Part shown: positions 1-10,690 of the stretch, piece by piece
Layout of the letters: the number at the start of each line of letters is the position of its first letter
Numbering within the stretch: the first letter of the stretch is position 1
Assembly: GCA_026929865.2 (NCBI GenBank)
Contig: CM049403.1
Coordinates: 20,184,001 to 20,248,000, forward strand
Direction: 5' to 3'
Length of the DNA: 64,000 bases
DNA from: Hyperoplus lanceolatus
Lineage: Eukaryota; Chordata; Actinopteri; Uranoscopiformes; Ammodytidae
Position numbers and translations under genes: made by a program
Notes under the pieces: generated by a model
The model's database searches: none
The model's input: only the letters and a program-made list of their open reading frames with translations
Told to the model about the DNA's origin: nothing

Positions 1-89
1 CTATGACACAGGTGGCAGGGCGGGGATCGAACCTCCAACCCTTTGATCATCGGCCGAACCGCTCAACCAACTGAGCCACAGTCGCCCAA
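1..89 (-). repeat. tRNA-headed SINE, cut by the left window edge
   Basis: Read on the minus strand, this starts GGGCGACTGTGGCTCAGTTG and has a Pol III A-box-like TGGCTCAGTTGG and a B box GGTTCGATCCC at tRNA spacing. It then runs on past the tRNA-like head (CCTGCCACCTGTGTCATAG) and out of the window, as a SINE body does. A working tRNA gene is unlikely because the acceptor ends do not pair. The SINE family name is not certain. Confidence 0.6.
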
Positions 90-1090
90 GTTACCTTTTT
101 AAAGTGAAATGCATGAATTTGGTGCACTTTGAGAGGGAAATTAAGAGGCTAAATCTGAGGAATTTTGTGTGAACAAATAATTTGGAGATACTGGCTCGAA
201 TGAAGTAGAATTAAAAGTTATTGAAGAAGGACATGGATTTTCCATAAAAATATTAATATAGAAAAAATATGATATATAAATAAAATAAAAAAATATAATT
301 CAGTGTCCTCAGGGATGGTGCTTTTTTTACGGGAAATATTTCTCTTTAATATTATGAATGCATTTAAATGCAGTGAGAGGAACGAAGCAGAAGAACTCTG
401 TTGTCCAGCTATCTTTTTTTTTCAACAGATGAGGCTGAAATAGGTTGTAGACTACAGTATACACAGAGCATGGGCAACTGAGGGCAGCCCAATTTCCAAT
501 TTTTTTTAAATAAATTCAATACCGAGTGATAAGTTAACCTCGGATGAACTGATTAAATTAATAGGCTATTAACTATCCAGACCAAAAAAATGTATTCCTT
601 TTTTTGTATGATAACTTACATTTGCATAATATGATGTTAATATCAAACACATACCGTACTAAAAAAAAATAAAAAATTTCCTTCTCACTGGGCCCCCTTG
701 TGGAAATGGGCCCTAGGCACGTGCCTAGAATGCCTATGCCTAGATCCGGCCCTGGTTGTTCACAAGTATTTTGCAAAGGAATGAACACCAAACATGGTAT
801 TGGCAGAGTCTTGTCAGTGTGGACCCAATTGACAGTTACACATTGGACTGGTGCAGAGATATGTCTTCTGAAGAGGGAATACAGAGAAATAAGTAGAGCT
901 TGTTCCCTATTGATTAACATTGTGAAATGTCTTCTTTTTTTCCGCACAAAGGTAATTCTAAATTAATATGTACGGGGTTGCAGCCAAGACAATGAGCCGA
1001 TAAAATGCTGCCGTAATACAGCCTCTGCCCCATGCCAGTGTGTTTCTATTCTGTGCCAACATCTGACAATTGATATGCTTGTATTTCCAG
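90..1090. other. rnf13 intron sequence, no gene seen
   Basis: AT-rich intronic DNA upstream of the first rnf13 exon in the window. I see no exon-like open frame. Around 690-755 lies a stretch ending in GATCCGGCCCTG that resembles the end of a fish DNA transposon, and it includes a perfect 16-base palindrome CTAGGCACGTGCCTAG at 713-728. A matching opposite end was not found with confidence. Confidence 0.4.
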
Positions 1091-4000
1091 GGGACATGTG
1101 GTCCTGATGCCGGACTTCAGCCTGCCACTGGAATATTACCTGATCCCTTTCCTCATCATCGTGGGTATCTGCCTCATCCTCATTGTGGTTTTCATGGTAG
1201 GTCAAGACATCTCACCACTCAAAGCACAATGCTTCTCCTGAGCAGTTTTAAAGATCAATTGTTATTTTATTTTAATCCAATGTAGTTCTCTAAATTCAAT
1301 GATTTGAGAAGCAGAAAATACCTAGTATTGTAAAGGCTTCTTGCATCCAGAGGATACACAACCCTCTTAACCACTCCCTTTAAGATTTTATTTTACTTTA
1401 CCATGTTAGAAAAAACAAAAAATGTATGTGTGCAGTTTGGCTCTTAAGGAAGTAGTTTTACAGTGGAAGGCTGATATCTGATTTGGGCTCCAAGCATTTC
1501 ACTTTCCACAGGTGACAGCGTTTCTAAGGAGAAAAAAAAATCACCTTAACAGCTTATTTGTTACTCAGCTCCTGGACAAGAAGTACAGATTTAAAAGGAT
1601 TTTTACATGTTTTTCTTTTCTTCTGCTGCTTCTAGATCACCAAGTTTGTCCAGGATCGACACAGGGCTCGGAGGAGCCGCCTGCGCAAAGATCAGCTCAA
1701 GAAACTTCCCATCCACAAGTTCAAGAAAGGTATGTTGGGCGGTCTCAAAAACATCTCAATTACCTGTCGCTGTACCATTGCAGTAAATACTCTCCGGGGA
1801 ATAAACATTGTAGCCTTGTCCCACCAGACCACCTTACTTAATTTCATTTGTACAGAATGTCTAGAATCGCTCAATTGACAAACGTAAACTCACATGAAGG
1901 CGGGTGTCTGTTGAAGTTGAAAACAATTGGATCTGCCCAGTGCCACTCTGGATCTGCCAACCAATCGCATAATGTTTAGCTGGCTTCTGCAACTGAAACT
2001 GGCGCACGTCATTGTTCTCAGCCACTCCCTCTGTTCGCTGATTGGACAAGTAAAAAGTCTGCAGGAGAAAACCCGCACGGACCCAGACTCACTACTGAAG
2101 GGAAATGAAAATTGAGCGGAAATAGGTAGGCAGGTGGTGCCAGGCTATACACATTGTACATTGGACTGAAAATGTAGGGTATGTAACAAATCAAAAAATT
2201 TAACAAATCAAAAAATCCTCTTAGTCAGTTACTCATCCTGACTCTAACCTTTGACCTCAGTCTGTAGACGTGCTATTTACTCCTCCGCCGTGCTGCTCTT
2301 TCTCACATGATTTGGCCCAGAACAGAAATGTCATCAGTGTATTACGGCACATCATTCCTCTGTGGAGCTCCGCACCTTGGAGCTAATCGGATTAATATGG
2401 ACTTCATTTATTTAATTTTTTTCTCTCACAAAGCCCTTTGTAGTAGATGTACACCTCTTCTCTGTTGAGACTGGACACGTGACAGGCTCAGTCATGCAAG
2501 AGGCCTGACTGGGGGTCCAAAGTGTGTTTATATTTTTTATCTCAAACGTGTTGAGCGGATGTGTACAGCATGTGCCGCTTGTTTGTAAGGACACTAGGAT
2601 ACAGATTTGGTAAATGCTTTATCTGTGTGTGAATCTGGGCATTTGAGTAGAATTCTTTTTTACTAACTCTGGTTTCTTCTTCTATTTAGGTGCGTAGGTC
2701 AGACTACAGCATTGTTTTGCTATGTAAAATCCTCTTTGTGTTATGGTCAAGTGAATTCCTTTTTGTGTATTTAGAGGTTTTATGTGCCGACTGCGTTTCC
2801 TTCCGGCAGCTGCGTTTTGCAGACTGGAAAGCCCCCTGACTCCAGTCATCTTTGCCGGGGAACACCGGGGCGCTTTATAGACTACGGGTGGTGCATAATA
2901 ACCAGTAGCCCCCTTGCAAAGCTGCTAATTGAGGGGGTTATGAGGCGAGCTGCTCCTCCCCGCCTGGCAGTAACAGATGCACGTGCAACACACACTCTGC
3001 AAAAAAAGCAGAGTGGGGTGCTCACATAGCTGTTTCTCATAGCTGTTTTTTTGTCACATCAGGCTTTGTAGTTAGTGCGCTGTGGCTGGCTGTGTCTGCT
3101 GCATGCGGTGCCCACTGTGACTCAGGGTTTCCACAGGGCCACTGCTGCAGTCGGCCTTGGCCCCCCCACTGGCTTCAGGGAGTTTAGATGTCCGGGACTC
3201 GACCTTGAGGGGCAGCAGCGTCTGCGCTCCCGTCAGCTGAGTCAGAGCGTTTTGGCGGCACAGGAAGGGGACACCAAATCTCCACCTAATCACCTTTTAA
3301 GCCCCCGTGCTCTGGAGCAATGCAAAGCTTGGCAGAGAACCAGAGTCAGTGGGAGGGAGGGGCTGTAACAGAGGGACAGTGCCACTGTTGTCTGGTGGGG
3401 GCTTATTGTGACCCAGTGTTTACAACAGGTGAGAAGAAGCTTCTTTGATTTTTATCGATGTTGTGTCATTACAATTTTTTTTCTCAAAATAACCATGGAT
3501 TCAGTTGCTAGGTGGTATTAAGACTGCACAAGAGATAGAGAAAATCAATCATCTATCAATCTCTGCAAACACAGTGTTTGTTACTTATGCGGCAGTTGTT
3601 TTTCTACCCTTTTTCACATAATTTGTCCCCACTGTTATATTAAGGGCAGAGGTGGTGATGGAAGGCGTTAGACAGTGTCAGACTTGCATGTGTGTGGAAA
3701 TTTGTGCACACAGGCAGAAATGAATAGTAGCTAACACAAAGGGAGGCTGTGTGGATGGATGGTGCACAATGCCTTGATAAAAACCACGTTGCCCGTGTAA
3801 TTGACACACAATACCAGTCTGAGCAGCAGCGTGAATATACTGTATTATGTAATAACAGCTGTCGGCGTACAGCGCTTCTCTGCCATTAACTTGACTTACG
3901 CTCTAGTTTTATTGCAGGGCCTTTACGTCATCCCCTCTTTGGCTTTTGGCCTGACGTTTTGGACCTCTGGATGCAGAGTTTGGCCAGCACACACACACGC

Positions 4001-7000
4001 TCACACACACACACACAGAAACTGTAAACTATCTGAGAAGGCGAGGGCGATTGTTTTTTGGCCCATAGTTTAGACTAAGAAGCTGAACTCTCCCCCTGAC
4101 CTCCAGTCCGATCCCGCCTTGTGCATGATGAGTCACTCAAACCCTCCCCACAGCTTCCCGCTTCCATGCTATAGGCGGGGAGTTGAGCACACACACACAC
4201 ATACACACTGAACAGAGCAGCTGCGGTGTCTCAGCCGTCTGTGTGTGTGTGTGTGTGTGTGTATGTGAGGCATGTTGATGTCTGTACAGAGGACCAGTCT
4301 CTGCTTGCTGGAGTTCAGTAGGACAGCGTGGTTCCTCAGAGAGCTGGGAAGACTGGCTGATTAATGAAAGATAGAGGCAAAAAGAGCTGCACAAGTCCTT
4401 TTTCTAAGATGTGCTACTGGCCCATAAAACTAAAATGTACAGTAAGGGATTCCCAGCATCTAAAAAAAAGTGCACAAATTGACAAAAAAAATTAAACAAA
4501 AATTAAATTGGCTTTGAAAAATACTGTATATGTAACCATACAACTTCAAAGTTGACTCAACTCATGACACAAAAAGCACCATGATATATTGAGATGTGTG
4601 GAGATTAACACTCTTCATTTGTATTTTCTCTATACCCTGACAGTTGTATTATGAGTTTCTACATTTCTTTTTTAACACACACTGATCTTGACACTTTGTA
4701 ATGTACCTGTTAAGACTTCATGGAAGGGAATCTCAGCTCACATGTAATGATGTTACTGAAGCTGATCCCTGTCAGGAGCCTCTTGAAATCAGGAGTCTTT
4801 GATCAGCAAAAGTGGAGGTATTTGATCCGTGACAAGGGATGAGTGGACATGACTGTGAGTTATGTTCTGCCGCAGAGCATGTCCTCTGCTATGAGTCGTC
4901 TTTGAGGATTTGCAGTCAACTTGGAACTGTTGTTGGTTTAAAAATATGACTGTATATCAAATTTAAAATTATCGTTAAAGGTGTTATATATGTGCATCTG
5001 TTTTGAAGCATTCCAAGCGACACACTGAGTCCTGTCTTTTAGTTCAGGAAGCCACTGAACCCTTTTCTCTGTGCTTTGCTCAAAAATAGCTCTGTGAGTG
5101 CCAAAGTTCAGCATTTCCTGAGTGTGCCCTGGACCACTGCCTGCACAAACGTTCCCTCACCCTGACCGTCCAGCATCGGCCTTGGACAGTGAGAACTAGA
5201 GAGGAAACTGAAGAAAAAAGATGGGGATGATTTTGAGGGATATGTTTGGTAGAAGGAAAAGTGCAGAACTAAAAGTGCAAAGAGAAAGGAGCCGAGTCAA
5301 AAACATCAGCTTGAGTTTAAGTTGCTGACGCTCAAAGAGAAAAAAGGAAGGGGGGGGGGGGGGGGCTGGTTGATGTGACTCCCCATCCTTATACGGTCAC
5401 ATGCAGCCCTGGCACCGACACACAGCAGAATCCAGTCGGGGAAAACATGCTCATTTAGAGCTTACATAAACACACCGGCCCACAGCTCTTCTCCCTCCCT
5501 CCCTCCTTCCAGCACGGGCAGGGAAGAGGAAGGGAAGGAAAAGGAGAAGAACGCTGTGGAATTTGAAAGGGGGGGTGCGTTGATAAATTCCTGCGCTTTT
5601 AGCTAACAGAGGTACTTTGCACCTCCCGTAATGTCAGGAATTGCGGTCCTGGCAGTTAAGCAGCCATCCTCCTTGCAGGCTGGAATTGAATGGAAATGTA
5701 TTTGTGGAATTGACACAAAGAATTTAAGGGAAATTAGACACGTAAAGGCAGCTGGAGTTGTTAATCGTCTGATTACGTCGTACACGCCCGCCTGATGTCA
5801 GTGGCCCTTCAGGAAGCGTAAAAACAATTTTCTGTGCAGTTATAACCTGGACACACACGCTGAGAGCCCATTCCCCAAAACTGTTTCATTTGTCTCCTAA
5901 GCACACAGAACAATGTGACAATATCTAGATGAGCAATTATTGTCAAAATAATTACCGTTATTAGCCCTCATTCAATTCAGTTAATTTTATTCATCCGTCA
6001 GGAACTCCATTTGTGTAGAGGGACAGTGTGTGAACAGTTCCCATATACAGCAACACAACACAATATGCCACACACACGTCACATACAGCAGTCCAACAGT
6101 GATCAGTTGTAAGTAAAACTTGTAATGCACAATACATAAAGAATAAGCAATAGAACATTAGATAAATAAATCAGTAATTAACCATCAAGTTAAAAAGTGG
6201 TGTTTAAAAATGTATATAAAAAGAAATGAATACATAGATAAATCAACTATTCATGAGCCTAATGGATGTATGCATGAGACTTGACTTGGCTCTTTTAGTC
6301 AATTCAATTCAATGTATAGCTGGTATGACTATACAGGTCCTTCTCATATAATTAGCATATTGTGATAAAGTTCAATATTTTCTGTAATGTACTGATAAAC
6401 ATTAGACTTTCATATATTTTAGATTCATTACACACAACTGAAGTAGTTCAAGCCTTTTATTGTTTTAATATTGATGATTTTGGCAAAAAAGTAAAGAAAA
6501 ACCAAAAATCCCTATCTCAAAAAATTAGCATATTTCATCCGACCAATAAAAGAAAAGTGTTTTTAATACAAAAAAGTCAACCTTCAAATAATTCTGTTCA
6601 GTTATGCACTCAATACTTGGTCGGGAATCCTTTTGCAGAAATGACTGCTTCAATGCGGCGTGGCATGGAGGCAATCAGCCTGTGGCACTGCTGAGGTGTT
6701 ATGGAGGCCCAGGATGCTTCGATAGCGGCCTTAAGCTCATCCACAGTGTTGGGTCTGGTGTCTCTCAACTTCCTCTTCACAATATCCCACAGATTCTCTA
6801 TGGGGTTCAGGTCAGGAGAGTTGGCAGGCCAATAGAGCACAGTAATACCATGGTCAGTAAACCATTTACCAGTGGTTTTGGCACTGTGAGCAGGTGCCAG
6901 GTCTTGTTGAAAAATTAAATCTTCATCTCCATAAAGCTTTTCAGCAGATGGAAGTATGAAGTGCTCCAAAATCTCCTGATAGCTAGCTGCATTGACCCTG

Positions 7001-8672
7001 CCTTTGATAAAACACAGTGGACCAACACCAGCAGCTGACATGGCACCCCAGACCATCATTGACTGTGGGTACTTGACACTGGACTTCAGGCATTTTGGCA
7101 TTTCCTTCTCCCCAGTCTTCCTCCAGACTCTGGCACCTTGATTTCCGAATGACATGCAAAATGTGCTTTCATCCGAAAAAAGTACTTTGGACCACTGAGC
7201 AACAGTCCAGTGCTGCTTCTCTGTAGCCCAGGTCAGGCGCTTCTGCCGCTGTTTCTGGTTCAAAAGTGGCTTGACCTGGGGAATGCGGCACCTGTAGCCC
7301 ATTTCCTGCACACGCCTGTGCACGGTGGCTCTGGATGTTTCTACTCCAGACTCAGTCCACTGATTCCGCAGGTCCCCCAAGGTCTGGAATCGGCCCTTCT
7401 CCACAATCCTCCTCAGGGTCCGGTCACCTCTTCTGGTTGTGCAGCGTTTTCCGCCACACTTTTTCCTTCCCACAGACTTCCCACTGAGGTGCCTTGATAC
7501 AGCACTCTGGGAACAGCCTATTCGCTCAGAATTTTTTTTCTGTGTCTTACCCTCTTGCTTGAGGGTGTCAATGATGGCCTTCTGGACAGCAGTCAGGTCG
7601 GCAGTCTTACCCATGATTGCGGTTTTGAGTAATGAACCAGGCTGGGAGTTTTTAAAAGCCTCAGGAATCTTTTGCAGGTGTTTAGAGTTAATTAGTTGAT
7701 TCAGATGATTAGGTTAAGAGCTTGTTTAGAGTACCTTTTCATGATATGCTAATTTTTGGAGATTTGGGGTTTTCATGAGCTGTATGCCAAAATCATCAGT
7801 ATTAAAACAACAAAAGACCGAAATATTTCAGTTGGTGTGCAATGAATCTAAAATATATGAAAGTTCAATTATTATCATTACATTATGGAAAGTAATCAAC
7901 TTTATCACAATATGCTAATTATATGAGAAGGACCTGTATGTCAGAGCCATGCAGGTATCGGACCATAATGCACTTCCCTTGGCCAATGAATAAAATACTT
8001 ATTTGTCATTATACAAATGTGTCTAGTTAAAATCAGTCTGGAGATACTTGAATACTTGTTGTCTTTGTGATCCAGGGGACAGCTATGACGTATGTGCCAT
8101 CTGCCTGGACGAATATGAAGAAGGGGACAAACTCAGAGTGCTGCCATGTTCCCACGGTGAGTGGCACTGCCTTTCTTTAGGGCTCATGACACACCTAGCC
8201 AAACTCAAAAGATCTAATAAAGTTGCTGTGTGAATGCGACTGGTGGGTAACCTTTTTCCACTGGATGTATCTTTTTGTTGCCCCCTCAGCCTACCACAGT
8301 AAGTGTGTTGACCCCTGGCTGACCAAAACCAAGAAGACGTGTCCGGTGTGCAAGCAGAAAGTTGTCCCCTCCCAGGGCGACTCGGACTCAGACTCCGATG
8401 ATGGGGAGAGCGGCCCCGATGACAACGAGGAGGTGTCTGAGAGCACGCCGCTGCTGCGCTCCCTGGCCTCCACCAGCGCACACTCCTTTGGCACCATGTC
8501 AGGGGCGTCGCGCTCCGAGCACGACCCAGAGTCTTCAGACTACGAAGACCAAGAGCTGGACAGCAGCAGCAGCAGCAGCAGCAGTGAGGATGAGGTCACC
8601 GTGGAGACTGTGGTGGTGCAGATGCAGCAGCCCTGCTCTGATGGCCACGACAACGACCTGCCGCGAGCTTGA
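1091..8672 (+). CDS. rnf13: RNF13, PA-TM-RING E3 ubiquitin ligase (3' exons only)
   Basis: Four coding exons are visible: 1091-1196, 1636-1729, 8076-8156 and 8290-8672, each with AG/GT borders and matching phases. The first encodes [16 protein letters not shown] and a single hydrophobic helix. The second is a basic juxtamembrane stretch ([19 protein letters not shown]). Exons three and four together form a RING-H2 ([12 protein letters not shown] ... [14 protein letters not shown] ... CPVCK), split inside the CSHA motif. An acidic, serine-rich tail follows, with a (AGC)n-coded poly-Ser run and the end DLPRA. The order matches vertebrate RNF13, a ubiquitin ligase of endosome/lysosome membranes that acts with E2 enzymes. 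The lumenal protease-associated domain must be encoded left of the window. RNF167 is the closest alternative, but [20 protein letters not shown] and the pfn2 neighbour favour RNF13. The 6.3-kb intron between exons two and three has been enlarged by transposons. Confidence 0.93.
1811..2147 (-). mobile_element. MITE copy 1 (TAGCC...GGCTA family)
   Basis: A 337-bp non-coding element in the rnf13 intron. It starts TAGCCTTGTCCCACCAGACC and ends GGTGCCAGGCTA, so its outermost bases are short inverted repeats. The same sequence occurs in the opposite orientation at 52389-52995: shared blocks include CATTTGTACAGA, GGCGGGTGTCTGT, GATCTGCCCAGTGCCACTCT and CCAACCAATCGCAT. No transposase is encoded. The superfamily is undetermined. 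Confidence 0.7.
2148..6333. other. rnf13 intron, microsatellites only
   Basis: Intronic DNA with no exon-like or gene-like content. It holds CA/GT microsatellites near 3990-4017, 4190-4206 and 4240-4262, and an unbroken run of 16 G at 5350-5365. Short open frames here have no recognisable protein features. Confidence 0.5.
5975..6300 (-). repeat. possible LINE 3'-tail fragment
   Basis: TTCAATTCAGTTAATTTTATT followed by CGTCAGGAACTCCATTTGTG resembles, in reverse orientation, the 3' tail of the L2/Rex1-like LINE at 32866-36203 (CACAAATGAAGTTCCCTCACG, then AATAAAGTTC and TTTGAA repeats). It reads as an old, 5'-truncated LINE copy. The similarity was judged by eye and is weak beyond the tail. Confidence 0.35.
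6334..7936 (-). mobile_element. Full-length Tc1/mariner transposon
   Basis: A 1603-bp element flanked by TA on both sides (6332-6333 and 7937-7938). Termini are CAGGTCCTTCTCATATAATT and its reverse complement. The terminal inverted repeats are about 200 bp long. Each contains an outer and an inner copy of the core AATTAGCATAT (near 6350 and 6522 on the left, mirrored near 7913 and 7748 on the right), the IR/DR layout known from fish Tc1-like elements. It sits in the large rnf13 intron with its transposase antisense to the gene. This family is common in fish genomes. Confidence 0.95.
6610..7614 (-). CDS. Tc1-like DDE transposase, 334 aa, unbroken
   Basis: Cut-and-paste transposase of the Tc1 family, acting on the inverted repeats of its own element. 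An N-terminal paired-type helix-turn-helix region (about residues 1-110; [14 protein letters not shown] is its recognition part) precedes the catalytic domain. The catalytic triad is visible: Asp in VLFSDEST, Asp in [10 protein letters not shown] and Glu in [12 protein letters not shown]. The last two are 34 residues apart (DD34E), the Tc1 signature. The length, 334 codons from ATG to stop, is typical of a full-length Tc1 protein and I see no stop or frameshift. The segment KKNSERIG just before the second helix may differ from related copies. Whether the protein is active cannot be told from sequence alone. Confidence 0.95.
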   Translation of the reverse strand: MGKTADLTAVQKAIIDTLKQEGKTQKKNSERIGCSQSAVSRHLSGKSVGRKKCGGKRCTTRRGDRTLRRIVEKGRFQTLGDLRNQWTESGVETSRATVHRRVQEMGYRCRIPQVKPLLNQKQRQKRLTWATEKQHWTVAQWSKVLFSDESTFCMSFGNQGARVWRKTGEKEMPKCLKSSVKYPQSMMVWGAMSAAGVGPLCFIKGRVNAASYQEILEHFILPSAEKLYGDEDLIFQQDLAPAHSAKTTGKWFTDHGITVLYWPANSPDLNPIENLWDIVKRKLRDTRPNTVDELKAAIEASWASITPQQCHRLIASMPRRIEAVISAKGFPTKY

Positions 8673-9740
8673 CCGACAGCCGTAAAGACATTGGGTGGGG
8701 GTGGGGGGATTTGTCACTGGAAATTCTTCTGTCACTTGCTTACAAGACATTGTAATGTATCATCCCTACAAGTTTCAAATCTTACGTTCTATCTTTAACA
8801 TGATTATGGAGTAAGTGCTAATTGACAGGAAGTTGGTGAGCATATCTTAATAGGCGCAGATTTGACAGCACTGGTGACACTGATGTACAGTAGACAGTTA
8901 TACTGTACTCGAGTCAGTCTTAAAAAGATGATACGAAATTAGGCAGAACAGTCTAGAGGTCCTCAACGCGCACGGTCACGCTTGACACACAGTTCAGTAC
9001 AACAAATACTGTGTATATAAGACATAGATCACAATAAGTTGCATCTTTACCTCTTGATTATCTCCTGTCCTACATATTTCAGGTGGTGGGGGAAGTTTCA
9101 TTATTTTACATACAATGTTCATGCTACACTGACACCTTGAAACTGCTATGCAGCATCCTTTTTGTAAAATTGAACTAACATTCGGCAAGTACAGAAACAT
9201 TACAAGCCACAGCAATATATATATATATTTTTTTTGCCAAAATATTTCTGACCTGACGTAGGTATGTCCTCTCTTTGTGTTGTGCCATGGTTAATCTGTT
9301 ACAGTGATTCACATTTAGGGAGACTGAAGCCAAACCATTCTGGGAATAGAATGTCTTTATCATCCACCGGGGTGGAAATTTGTCACAACGCATTCAAAGC
9401 AAAGAACGTGCAAAGAATTGTGACATCACTAGTGTGAGAGACACTTGAGTAAAACTGTCCGCACTGCCTGTGGTAAATTTATTTTGGCTGCTCCAGAACT
9501 ATCACTTCATTTAATACAAGCGTTTATTGGATGAAAGGCCTTGTATCCCACATTTGAATGACCTTCTCATTTTAATACGGTTTATAGTAAATGTGCTTAA
9601 ATTAATCTGTTTCTTCATAACACTGCTGATTTTTGTTCATGAAACCTGTTGCCTTTTTCAGTTGATGTCTTTTGTGTTAGTGTATTCCTGCTCATGTACT
9701 CTGAATTCACTTCAATAAAACGAAAATGACACCTGGCAAA
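8673..9740 (+). other. rnf13: rnf13 3' untranslated region
   Basis: About 1.07 kb of AT-rich sequence follows the rnf13 stop, without splice-site pairs or a convincing open frame, up to the poly(A) signal AATAAA at 9714-9719 (context TTCAATAAAACG). The exact cleavage site is inferred to lie 10-25 bases further on. Pfn2 converges on this end from the other strand. Confidence 0.7.
9714..9719 (+). terminator. rnf13: rnf13 polyadenylation signal
   Basis: Canonical AATAAA at the end of the 3' untranslated region, the first canonical hexamer on the plus strand that I see after the stop codon. Confidence 0.65.
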
Positions 9741-10690
9741 GACTGTTCATGGTTAAGTTATTAACAATCCAGCTTCCATCCTATTCCTTTCACCTAATTT
9801 GTTCAGCCCTAAAGTACCTGTTTGAACGTTTGCCATTCGCGACTGCAGGTTGTTGTGCCATGTGTAGCCGCAATGTGTTCATCTGGGGGTATTTAAAAGG
9901 TTCCAGTAAACCTGTTGAGTGTAATGACTGGATTATCTGATACAAATCAGCCTGTTTTATTTGGGCATGGCTCATTAGCAAGTGGGATTGATGGGACCTC
10001 TTGTCAGATATCACAAATTTTCTGTTAGAGTCCAATTTTACCTCCAAGCATAAGATGGGGGATTTCCTGGTAAGCCTAAGGGTATTAAGTGACTAGGGAG
10101 TGAAAACAGGGCAAATGTCATTCCCCATCACCTGCAATATCCTGTTGGGTATACACTACAATGCCCTGAGTCATTTTTGAATAACGATTTGGTTTCATTG
10201 CCATTAAATTTAATTTGCCTCCAATTTAGGGACAATCACAAATTGGCAAAACATTTGGTGGCTGTTCTGGAGCTTTCTATCACATTGCATGATCTTTATC
10301 AGAAGATGGGTTTGCCAAGTTGTCATGGAAAGTGCAGATGTTTAAATGTTTTCTGACCACAAGGACGTAGTGTCGATGTTGGGTTGAAAGTTTCACTCAA
10401 ATCTGTTAGAGCTCCAGATAAGCTACTAAATGCACTTAAGGGTGAGATGTTGTCAAATGTTACAGGCAATATAGAACTTTGGAACTCAACCCTCTTATGT
10501 CAAACTTTGGCAAAGAGCACTGCAAATAGTGTGGCTGGAGCTACTACCAACTTATACACACACTTCAATGACCCAAGATATCAAGAGCACAGATGTGCTA
10601 CCCTTTTTTTTTTTTTTTTTTTAACTATTCCTTTAAAAGACTCACCATTCAGTGTGGGGGGGGAGGACAAACAACAGAAAACAATTACTC
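9741..10690. other. Spacer between converging rnf13 and pfn2 ends
   Basis: Non-coding stretch between the two gene tails. Part of it may belong to a longer pfn2 3' untranslated region, since poly(A) hexamers on the minus strand occur at several places (for example 10704-10709 and near 11227). No gene is seen. Confidence 0.4.

Noticed and set aside
8083-8497. Minus-strand open frames opposite the rnf13 RING exons
   Set aside because: They are shadows of the GC-rich rnf13 coding exons and cross an intron.
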